NCBI RefSeq assembly: GCF_002127965.1
Contig: NZ_CP018787.1
Span: 1,860,001-1,924,000 of the forward strand
Source: Oxalobacter formigenes
GTDB lineage: Bacteria; Pseudomonadota; Gammaproteobacteria; Burkholderiales; Burkholderiaceae_D
DNA length: 64,000 nt
Direction: 5' to 3'
Both the position numbers and the translations under genes were made by a program. Positions 57,147-64,000 of this stretch are shown piece by piece; the stretch's first letter is position 1, and every line of letters begins with the position of its first letter. The notes under the pieces are model-generated. The model made no database searches and was not told where the DNA came from. It saw only the letters and a program-made list of their open reading frames with translations.

Positions 57147-58151
57147 TCATACATCCGAAACTGTTTTTTTCAGTACCGGTTTCAAAATAGTATTGCGCCT
57201 GTCGGCAAGCGGCGACTGGCTGTTATAAGGAACTTTTCCGGAAGGAACCCATAAAGCTGCCTTTTCAAGATGGACATCCTGATCATCAAAGAAAATATGA
57301 GGATTGTAGGCCGTCAGAATTTGTGTTTTATCCACTCCTCCAAGAAAAAAAGCCTCATCGACTTGTACCCCCCAACTTCTCAGTGTCTTGATGACACGCA
57401 TCTCTGAAGGAGAATTCCTGGAAGTAACCAAAGCAATTCGTATGGAAGAACTCTTTTGGCGTTGTTGCAATTTTTCCTGAAGAGTAGCCAATTTCTTCAG
57501 TAATGTAGCATAAGGCCCTTCCTCGAGCGGTACGTCCTGTTTTTCATCTTCGATCCTCTGGAAAACATCCAACCCCTGAGTTTTATAAACCAGTTCGCTC
57601 TCTTCAGAAAAAAGAACGGCATCGCCGTCAAATGCCAGACGCACCTGTTCTGTTGACATCACTTGCGCATTTTCCGGCGGCTCTCTCAGGATAGCCGTAG
57701 CGCATGATCCCGAGTCGATAACACTTTGAGCATCCTCGACATTAGTCGTTAAAAAAAGATCAACATCAAACGCTTTCATATAATCCGAAACCGGTTCTCC
57801 GCCGGTAAAGGCTGAACGGGTTATTCCCAGCTTGTCATGACGAATCGTATTCAAGACCTGTAATCCTGTTTCAGGACTGTTTCGGGACATGACCACCACT
57901 TCAACCAAAGGCACAGGATCATCAAACAATCTGAACCTGTTCAATCCAAGTAAAGCACTAATCAATGGGTAACCGGTGCCAGGTTTCAAATGCTCATTTT
58001 CATGTGCAAGCATATATTCCTTATATTGCCCGAGAGCATTTTCCCGGTCATCCTGCATCGCTTTTCTGAATAATTTATCCGATTCACTCATATCGAAGAG
58101 TGCCGTCGAACTGATCCCGATCACTAATGTATTGCTTAAATCGAATGCCAT
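57147..58151 (-). CDS. cytosolic 5'-nucleotidase (5_nucleotid family)
   Basis: 334 residues. The family is recognised by VIGISSTALFDMSESD at the N-terminus, LKPGTGYPLISALLGLN, VEVVVMSRNSPETGLQVLNTI, TRSAFTGGEP and FDGDAVLFSEESE. These correspond to eukaryotic cytosolic 5'-nucleotidase I-like enzymes that remove phosphate from nucleoside monophosphates, controlling nucleotide pools. It appears to be monocistronic, ending before the convergent autotransporter terminator and starting near the gltA terminator. Confidence 0.85.
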   Translation of the reverse strand: MAFDLSNTLVIGISSTALFDMSESDKLFRKAMQDDRENALGQYKEYMLAHENEHLKPGTGYPLISALLGLNRFRLFDDPVPLVEVVVMSRNSPETGLQVLNTIRHDKLGITRSAFTGGEPVSDYMKAFDVDLFLTTNVEDAQSVIDSGSCATAILREPPENAQVMSTEQVRLAFDGDAVLFSEESELVYKTQGLDVFQRIEDEKQDVPLEEGPYATLLKKLATLQEKLQQRQKSSSIRIALVTSRNSPSEMRVIKTLRSWGVQVDEAFFLGGVDKTQILTAYNPHIFFDDQDVHLEKAALWVPSGKVPYNSQSPLADRRNTILKPVLKKTVSDV

Positions 58152-58181
58152 GTAAAAAATCCTGTTCTAGTACCATTTAGA

Positions 58182-58210
58182 AAAAAACCGCGCTTAAAGC
58201 GCGGTTTTTT
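58182..58210. terminator. terminator after gltA
   Basis: AAAAAACCGCGC and GCGCGGTTTTTT form a perfect 12-bp stem with a 5-base loop, A-rich on the left and T-rich on the right. It closes the leftward gltA transcript. Confidence 0.85.
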
Positions 58211-58225
58211 AACGAAAGATCCGTT

Positions 58226-59536
58226 TTATTTTCTCTGGTCCATCGGCACGACATTGCGACGTGGTTCACCCACATACAGCTGGCGTGGACGGCCGATGCG
58301 CTGATCCGGATCGGAAATCATTTCTTTCCACTGTGCGATCCAGCCAACGGTTCTTGCCAGTGCGAAAATGCCGGTAAACAGCGATGACGGGATACCCAGT
58401 GCGGACTGGACGATACCGGAATAGAAATCGACGTTCGGATACAGTTTTCTGGACACGAAATAATCGTCTTCCATCGCCACCCGTTCGATTTCCAGCGCGA
58501 TCTTGAACAATGGATCGTCTTTCAGACCCAGTTCTTCCAGCACTTCGTGACAGGTTTCGCGCATCAGGGTCGCACGCGGGTCGTAGTTCTTGTAAACGCG
58601 ATGGCCAAAGCCCATCAGACGCGTACCGGCCGTACCGTCTTTCACGCTCTTGACGAATTCGGCGACCTTGTCGACCGAACCGATCTTCCTGATCATCGAC
58701 AGCGACGCTTCATTTGCGCCACCGTGTGCAGGGCCCCACAGACAGGCGATACCGGCTGCAATACAGGCAAATGGATTGGCTCCGGACGAACCGGCCAGAC
58801 GCACGGTCGAAGTGGATGCATTCTGTTCGTGGTCGGCATGCAGAATCAGGATACGGTCCAGCGCACGGACGAGCACGTCGTTGACCTTGTAATCTTCGGC
58901 CGGTGTCGCGAACATCATGCGCATGAAGTTGCTCGTGTAATACAGATCCTTGCGTGGATAGACGAAAGGCTGTCCGATGGAATATTTGTAAGACATCGCC
59001 ACCAGCGTCGGCATTTTCGCCAGAAGGCGCATGGCCGACAGCTCACGATGTGCCGGATCGGAAATGTCGAGCGAATCGTGATAAAAGGACGACAAGGCGC
59101 CGACAGTCGCGACCAGAACGGACATCGGGTGGGCATCGCGACGGAAACCGCGGAAGAAGAACTGCATCTGTTCGTGCACCATTGAATAACCGGCGACGTT
59201 TTTCGCATACTCCTCATACTGCTGTTTGTTGGGCAATTCGCCTTTCAACAGCAGATAACAGGTTTCCATAAAATTACATTCTTTTGCGAGCTGTTCTATC
59301 GGATAACCGCGATAGAGCAATTCACCCTTGTCGCCATCAATATATGAAATGGCGGACTGACAGGAAGCGGTCGCCAGAAAGCCGGGATCATAAGAAAGCT
59401 TGCCGGTCGCACCGTACATCGACCGGATATCGATACCGTCGGCACCGATCGTGCCCTTGTAAACCGGCAATTCGACAGACGGGGTACCGTCTTCAAACGA
59501 CAACTTCGCTTTCGTTACAGAATCTTTCATTTTCAT
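58226..59536 (-). CDS. gltA: citrate synthase (hexameric type)
   Basis: 436 residues matching the large Gram-negative citrate synthase. The catalytic residues lie in [38 protein letters not shown] and [16 protein letters not shown]. It condenses acetyl-CoA with oxaloacetate, opening the TCA cycle together with the sucAB-lpd enzymes in this window. The N-terminal 40 residues and sequence type are those of the NADH-sensitive hexameric enzymes. The start at 59536 (or the ATG two codons later) follows a GGATGAAAA stretch. Confidence 0.95.
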   Translation of the reverse strand: MKMKDSVTKAKLSFEDGTPSVELPVYKGTIGADGIDIRSMYGATGKLSYDPGFLATASCQSAISYIDGDKGELLYRGYPIEQLAKECNFMETCYLLLKGELPNKQQYEEYAKNVAGYSMVHEQMQFFFRGFRRDAHPMSVLVATVGALSSFYHDSLDISDPAHRELSAMRLLAKMPTLVAMSYKYSIGQPFVYPRKDLYYTSNFMRMMFATPAEDYKVNDVLVRALDRILILHADHEQNASTSTVRLAGSSGANPFACIAAGIACLWGPAHGGANEASLSMIRKIGSVDKVAEFVKSVKDGTAGTRLMGFGHRVYKNYDPRATLMRETCHEVLEELGLKDDPLFKIALEIERVAMEDDYFVSRKLYPNVDFYSGIVQSALGIPSSLFTGIFALARTVGWIAQWKEMISDPDQRIGRPRQLYVGEPRRNVVPMDQRK

Positions 59537-59601
59537 CCAATTTCAATCAGTTTAAAGACAACAGAATGCCAAAGCCCCCTGCAAGTTCATAAAATAAAAA
59601 A

Positions 59602-59622
59602 GAAAGCATTATAAATGCTTTC
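59602..59622 (-). terminator. terminator after the HAD phosphatase gene
   Basis: GAAAGCATT and AATGCTTTC form a 9-bp stem over a 3-base loop. In the leftward direction TTTTTTATTTTA follows. It separates the HAD gene from gltA, so gltA has its own promoter. Confidence 0.7.
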
Positions 59623-59763
59623 GTTCGATATTCTGCTTTTTAACACAAAAATCCAGAAATCCAAAATCCCCCGCTTTAAAGCAACGGATTTCGTGAAAAT
59701 CCAAAAAAAGATTCCCTGTGGAACTATTCCGGAACTATTTGAAAAGAAAAGACAAACAGGAAC

Positions 59764-60561
59764 TCACTCGAGTATCCCGAAATGCTCAAGCGCTCCCGCG
59801 ATACCGCCTTCCTCGACAGACGCCGTCACATAATCGGCACTGGCCTTCACCGCATCGGCGGCATTGCCCATTGCGACACCGATACCGGCATACCCCAGCA
59901 TTCCGATATCGTTAAAGCCATCACCGAAAGCCATCGTTTCATCCGGGGCGATACCTTCCCGCATCAATACGGCATGCATACCGGCATTTTTCCCGCCACC
60001 TGCCGGAATGACGTCAAAACAGAAAGGCACCGAGCGCGTCGATTCCACGTTTTTAAGCGTACCGGTCAGAATTTTCTCTTCCTCTTCATTCAAAAACGGA
60101 ACGAACTGGAGAACTTCATCATCCCTGACCCGGTCAAGCCCATGCATTGGCGGCATGGGGTGGTCGATGATTTCACACAGCTTTTCCACCCGCTCATCCG
60201 CATAATTCAGGAACATGCCATCCTCTTCCACGAAAAGGCATGGAAACGGTTTTTCCGCCAGCATGTCTTTCAGCAAACGGATATCGCCGGAATCAACCGT
60301 TTTCTTCCGGATGACTTCCCGAGGGTTATAGCAATACTGTCCGTTCAGGGTAAGATACGCGTCAAATGAAAAATACCGGTCCATGAAAGGCATCATCATT
60401 TTCGAGCGGCCGGTCGCCACATAGACCCTGATTCCCTTTTCCCTCAGGGCATGCAAGGCCTTTTGCGTCGACTGGTGCATCCTGTGCGTTTTGAAACTGA
60501 TCAGCGTACCATCGATATCGAAAAAAACCGCCTTGATACGTTTTTCAGGTTTTCCGGTCAT
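59764..60561 (-). CDS. Cof-type HAD-IIB phosphatase
   Basis: 265 residues of the HAD superfamily. Motif I FFDIDGTLISF carries the nucleophile, motif II ATGRSKMMM, and motif IV GDGFNDIGML. The large type IIB cap lies between motifs II and III. These enzymes dephosphorylate sugar phosphates, pyridoxal phosphate or FMN-related substrates; the exact substrate is not shown. The ATG at 60561 is preferred over the TTG frame start at 60591 because GGAAAAAGA lies upstream. Confidence 0.88.
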   Translation of the reverse strand: MTGKPEKRIKAVFFDIDGTLISFKTHRMHQSTQKALHALREKGIRVYVATGRSKMMMPFMDRYFSFDAYLTLNGQYCYNPREVIRKKTVDSGDIRLLKDMLAEKPFPCLFVEEDGMFLNYADERVEKLCEIIDHPMPPMHGLDRVRDDEVLQFVPFLNEEEEKILTGTLKNVESTRSVPFCFDVIPAGGGKNAGMHAVLMREGIAPDETMAFGDGFNDIGMLGYAGIGVAMGNAADAVKASADYVTASVEEGGIAGALEHFGILE

Positions 60562-60663
60562 AAAATCTTTTTCCGCAATCGGTATGTTCAAAGCGTCATT
60601 ATAAACGTACCGGAGGACAGCACACTGACAAGAGACACAAACACCAGAGGCAAGGGGAAATCC

Positions 60664-61440
60664 CTATTCAAACAACTGGCGAAACTGGGCCGGTGTCTGG
60701 TTGTAAGCCTTCTTGTAAGTGGCAATAAAAGCGCTGACGTTTTCATAACCGACAGCCTGTGCAACCTCGTGAACACTCTCACCCAAAGCCAGTTTTTTCC
60801 GGGCCACCATCAGGCTCGCACGCAATCGCCACTGGGCAAACGTCATATTCGTTTCACTGGAAAAATGACGGCTGATGCTGCGGGCGCTGATCCCGGTCTT
60901 GATCGCCCAGTCGTTAATGCTTTTGCGGTTGGACGGATTGGCAAGGATATCTTTTGCCATCGTATTGAGCCTTTTTCCCTTCGGAAGGAGAAGCCTTTCC
61001 TGCATGCGTGAACTGTAACGCAATTCATCCATGAACACCTGCAACATCATTTCCTGTCGTGGCTGCAAGGTCTGGTACACACTATCGTCGCTTTGCAGCC
61101 ATTGATGCGCCCTTTCCAGAATCAGGGGAACGAAAGGCGAACAATACAGTGCACAGGCCACCTCGGGCATCCCGATACATAAAAGCGAGGAAAGCGTTAC
61201 GCCCCAGCCGGCAATCCTTCCGATCTGTTCCGTTTCATACCGTATATAGGGAGGCATCCAGGCAAGCTGTCCGGGCCCGACGGTCCAGTAACCGCGTTCA
61301 TCCTCAACCGAGACAAATCCTTTTTGCAGATAAAAAAACTGGGTTTCATGGGAACCCCGCTTCCCGATTTCCATTCCCTTTGAAGGGGAAATGGCCGAGA
61401 GGGCAAAACGCTGACCGTGCAACAGGAAATAAGAAGACAT
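60664..61440 (-). CDS. AraC-family transcriptional regulator
   Basis: 258 residues. The N-terminal cupin-like domain has an EIGKRGSHETQFFYLQKGFVS stretch, and the C-terminal DNA-binding domain has two helix-turn-helix units (SINDWAIKTGISARSISRHF and SVHEVAQAVGYENVSAFIAT). The layout is that of NimR/YdeO-like regulators which sense small ligands with a cupin domain. AGAGGCACAT precedes the ATG at 61440. It may control the upstream HAD gene or the divergent transglutaminase-like gene. Confidence 0.85.
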   Translation of the reverse strand: MSSYFLLHGQRFALSAISPSKGMEIGKRGSHETQFFYLQKGFVSVEDERGYWTVGPGQLAWMPPYIRYETEQIGRIAGWGVTLSSLLCIGMPEVACALYCSPFVPLILERAHQWLQSDDSVYQTLQPRQEMMLQVFMDELRYSSRMQERLLLPKGKRLNTMAKDILANPSNRKSINDWAIKTGISARSISRHFSSETNMTFAQWRLRASLMVARKKLALGESVHEVAQAVGYENVSAFIATYKKAYNQTPAQFRQLFE

Positions 61441-61788
61441 ATGTGCCTCTTGACTGAAACAGTATCGCCTTTTTTTACAAGGCATGAAAAAGAATCAAAA
61501 CGAAAAACCGTGCAGGCCGTCCTGAATGCCAACCGATCTATTTTATATGAAAACCGGTTTCACATATCCAGAATTTTTCGTTAAAAAACAGTCATGTTAA
61601 CAAGTTTTGCCGACAACTGGTTTCCCTTCGAAAAAACAGCCCGATCCTTTTCATTTGAATTTTCGAAAACTGTCCCCATGTTAGACAGCAGAATATTTGC
61701 AAGGAATGAAATAAGTGCCCGATCAGGGTAAAATCACATTTTGATCATGCCGAATCACGGCTGATTCCCTTAAGCGAGAAACGGAAAT
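61441..61788. other. divergent intergenic region
   Basis: Between the AraC regulator and the transglutaminase-like gene. A TTTTCGAAAA palindrome lies near 61661-61671. A regulator-binding role is plausible but unshown. Confidence 0.45.
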
Positions 61789-62430
61789 ATGAGCGTCGAT
61801 ATTTTTTTGCAGGAAACTTCATACATCGATTATTCATCGCCAATCGTACGCGATCAGGCCAAAGCCCTGTTCAAAAGCGTCAACAGCGAACTGGAAAAAG
61901 TGCGAATCGCCTTTGAATTCGTGCGTGATGAAATCTCTCATTCCTTAGACGTCAACGCCCCTGTCGTCACGGCAAAGGCTTCTGACGTGTTGAAACACAA
62001 AACCGGTATCTGTCACGCGAAAGCCAACCTGCTGGCAGCGCTTTTGCGTTCGCAGAGAATCCCGACCGGCATGTGCTACCAGCACCTGACGAAGAAAGAC
62101 GATGATTCCGAAGGCTACTGCGTCCATTGCTTCAACGCCGTCCATGTGGGCCATCGCTGGATCAAGCTCGACGCCCGTGGCAACAACGACCGTGTCAGCG
62201 TCGCATTCTCGCTGCACGACCCGGCGATCGCATTCGCCAACCGCCCGCAATACAATGAATTCTTCTGGCCCGGCATTTTCGCCAATCCGCACAGGGCCAG
62301 CATGAACGCGCTGGAAGCGGCCAAAAACATGCAGGAACTGCTGAAAGCCCTGCCTGACCATATGCTGGAAGACCCGGACATCGTCGAAGTCGAGGCCGAA
62401 GATGTCCGTTTGCGAAGCTGGTTCTGGTAA
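61789..62430 (+). CDS. transglutaminase-like domain protein
   Basis: 213 residues with a complete papain-like triad: C75 in TGICHAKANLLAALL, a histidine near 120 in VHCFNAVHVG and an aspartate near 128 in IKLDARGNN. The family includes bacterial peptidases and proteins acting on peptidoglycan-related or amide substrates; the substrate here is unknown. There is no signal peptide, so it is cytoplasmic. Distance and direction would suit control by the divergent AraC regulator. Confidence 0.85.
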   Translation: MSVDIFLQETSYIDYSSPIVRDQAKALFKSVNSELEKVRIAFEFVRDEISHSLDVNAPVVTAKASDVLKHKTGICHAKANLLAALLRSQRIPTGMCYQHLTKKDDDSEGYCVHCFNAVHVGHRWIKLDARGNNDRVSVAFSLHDPAIAFANRPQYNEFFWPGIFANPHRASMNALEAAKNMQELLKALPDHMLEDPDIVEVEAEDVRLRSWFW

Positions 62431-62830
62431 GAATCGGTGGGGACGGCAAGGCTTTTCCTGAAGATTGCCCCGATTAAAGCATCAAGCGCCAGAAAACGGG
62501 AACCGGACTGGATTAATCCTTCAACAACTGACTTTTGAGCGGCTTTTTACGGGACAACACCTGTCGTGTAATCGCTGAAATCCGGACTGGACAATACCGT
62601 TTTGACAGCACTGTGAGGGTTCATAACGGCCTGGTCAATTGCCTCATGTGGGATGATGACACCCGTATGAGGCACAACAGGAGATTGAAGCAGGTGTTTC
62701 GTTTCAGCTGGCTTCAGGACAGATAATGGCAGCCAGAATCACTTTCGCCGTACCGTCCCCGGATCGGTTCAGGCCGGATTTTCCGGATATGGCACTCATG
62801 AAATACAGTCATTTTTTCGGAAAACGACCG
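62431..62830. other. intergenic region with possible decayed gene
   Basis: No clear gene. On the minus strand 62547-62738 stays open and reads like a protein C-terminus (PHEAIDQAVMNPHSAVKTVL, SSPDFSDYTTGVVP, stop), which may be a relic or coincidence. Confidence 0.4.
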
Positions 62831-63385
62831 ATGATCGAAAACAGAAGCCTTGAAAAAACCGATTTTAACGAGACCCCTCTCGCCGATGAATATCGAAAGT
62901 GTGAGTTTGTATCCTGCAACTTTTCCGGACTGCATATCGACAACACCGGGTTCGATAAATGCGTTTTCAAACAATGCAATTTTGCCCTGTCGAGATTTTC
63001 ATGCAATCTGCAGGACATCAAATTCATTGACTGCAAAATGACCGGAGCGGACTTTACTGATATCGGCCTGTTTTCAAATGCGCTGCATTTCGAAAAAACA
63101 TTATTGAAATATGCCAGTTTTGCGTGTATCCGGATTCGGAAAAATCACTTTATCGATTGTGATCTGGGTGAAACCTATTTTCAGGGAGCGGATATCGCCC
63201 TTTCGGTTTTTGACAACTGTGATCTGAAGAAGGCCATTTTTACCGGTACCAATCTGGAAAAAGTGGATTTTTCAGGCTCATTCAATTTCTCGATCAATCC
63301 CGACACTTCCCGACTGAAAAAAACGATATTCCCCGAACAGGAACTGAGAGGTCTGGTGTCACATCTGGATATCATCATCAAATAA
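62831..63385 (+). CDS. pentapeptide-repeat protein, McbG/Qnr-like
   Basis: 184 residues forming a right-handed quadrilateral beta-helix of pentapeptide repeats (patterns such as CVFKQCNFALSRF, DCDLGETYFQGADIALSVF, GTNLEKVDFSG). The order of repeats and the C-terminal block SFNFSINPDTSRLKKTIF follow McbG and Qnr proteins, which shield DNA gyrase from microcin B17 or quinolones. The start at 62831 has a GGAAAA stretch upstream; earlier ATGs extend the frame but not the fold. Gyrase protection is inferred from family resemblance. Confidence 0.8.
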   Translation: MIENRSLEKTDFNETPLADEYRKCEFVSCNFSGLHIDNTGFDKCVFKQCNFALSRFSCNLQDIKFIDCKMTGADFTDIGLFSNALHFEKTLLKYASFACIRIRKNHFIDCDLGETYFQGADIALSVFDNCDLKKAIFTGTNLEKVDFSGSFNFSINPDTSRLKKTIFPEQELRGLVSHLDIIIK

Positions 63386-63515
63386 AAACCATAAGGATCA
63401 GGGCATTGAATGGAACCGCTTCAATACGGCAAGCAGCAGGTTTTCTGTCGCAAAAAAATGACTCCGGCCCGAAACGACCGGACAGGATGAGAAACGTCAC
63501 TTTTTCAACAGACAC

Positions 63516-64000
63516 ATGATCGCCACAAAAACCATCCCGGTCAAAAACTGGATCACTCCCTCGAAATTGCCCGGAGTCGATGTCGTCATCAATCCCTACG
63601 TCGGCTGTCCGCACAAATGCGTGTATTGCTATGCCGGGTTCATGAAGACCTTCACGAACCATGAAGAGGACTGGGGCGATTTTCTCGACGTCAAACACTG
63701 CGACAAACCCGTTTCCACAAAACGGCTCGACGGCAAAAACATCGTCATCAGTTCCGTCACCGACCCGTACAACGCTTTCGAGAAGCAATACCGGGTCACA
63801 CGGCACTTGCTCGAACAATTGCAGGAGTGCAGGGCCAATATCACCATCATCACCAAGTCCGACCTGATTCTTCGGGACATCGACCTGATCAGCCAGCTGG
63901 AAAACGTCGAAGTCGCCCTTTCCGTCAATTCCCTTGACGACACATTTCGCCGCCATTTCGAACCCCGTGCCCCAACGTCCAAAAGACGCATTGACGCATT
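63516..64000 (+). CDS. SPL-family radical SAM protein, 5' part
   Basis: The first 161 residues of a radical S-adenosylmethionine enzyme of the spore-photoproduct-lyase-like group; the gene runs off the window. The Fe-S cysteines are C31, C35 and C38 in the CX3CX2C motif CPHKCVYCYAGFMK, followed by VISSVTDPYN and LQECRANITIITKSDLILRD, which are conserved in this family. Family members include DNA photoproduct lyases and tRNA or unknown-substrate enzymes. The ATG at 63516 is the first suitable start; its ribosome site is weak. Confidence 0.85.
   Translation, partial: MIATKTIPVKNWITPSKLPGVDVVINPYVGCPHKCVYCYAGFMKTFTNHEEDWGDFLDVKHCDKPVSTKRLDGKNIVISSVTDPYNAFEKQYRVTRHLLEQLQECRANITIITKSDLILRDIDLISQLENVEVALSVNSLDDTFRRHFEPRAPTSKRRIDA

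Overview
The window looks like chromosomal DNA of a Gram-negative betaproteobacterium, most likely Burkholderiales and plausibly Oxalobacteraceae. The reasons are an outer-membrane proteome rich in type V autotransporters, a sucA-sucB-lpd cluster next to a hexameric-type citrate synthase, an MdtABC-type RND pump with its own outer-membrane channel, and a moderately GC-rich coding style with AT-rich accessory patches. The genus is an inference from gene content. I saw no rRNA, tRNA, CRISPR array or intact insertion sequence.

Layout. 1-2000: end of preT and complete preA (reductive pyrimidine catabolism). 2091-5233: a leftward autotransporter with about 45-residue repeats, broken by a one-base frameshift. 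5234-6175: non-coding, with a decayed copy of the preA 3' end. 6176-7974: two tandem paralogues of an unknown family. 7983-9460: a hipBA toxin-antitoxin pair with palindromic operators. 9649-11403: a DUF1622 membrane protein, an NAD-binding protein and a flavin-binding PNPOx-like protein. 11476-17340: an AT-rich giant helicase-nuclease (DUF4011/MTES_1575/DUF3320), the best candidate for a defence gene. 17817-19202: rclA. 19507-22850: a subtilisin-type autotransporter protease, also frameshifted. 23597-32768: RND efflux operon mdtA-mdtB-mdtC-OMF, followed by an overlapping AT-rich unknown gene.

33524-37051: small secreted protein, an IS-end-like inverted repeat, a Sel1-repeat protein and an unknown gene split by an in-frame TGA. 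37292-44499: metallo-beta-lactamase-fold hydrolase, hybrid histidine kinase, secreted protein, poxB, an amidohydrolase relic and a carboxymuconolactone decarboxylase-like protein. 44610-46685: coiled-coil secreted protein, an autotransporter barrel relic and a DUF6941-like protein. 46760-53555 (leftward): arginase-family protein and the 2-oxoglutarate dehydrogenase operon sucA-sucB-lpd. 54001-57060: an intact autotransporter. 57147-61440 (leftward): 5'-nucleotidase, gltA, HAD phosphatase and an AraC regulator. 61789-64000: transglutaminase-like protein, McbG/Qnr-like pentapeptide protein and the start of a radical SAM protein of the SPL family.

How it fits together. gltA, sucAB-lpd and poxB serve central carbon metabolism; preTA and the 5'-nucleotidase serve nucleotide turnover. 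rclA, the RND pump, the pentapeptide protein and the PNPOx-like protein suggest a stress and drug-exposed habitat. Three autotransporters plus a barrel relic point to adhesion and surface variation. Two autotransporter genes and one relic each carry a single-base deletion relative to the expected frame. This is either active gene decay or phase variation, or an indel problem in the assembly. The strongest candidates for something undescribed are the tandem paralogues beside hipBA, the AT-rich helicase-nuclease, and the TGA-split unknown gene.
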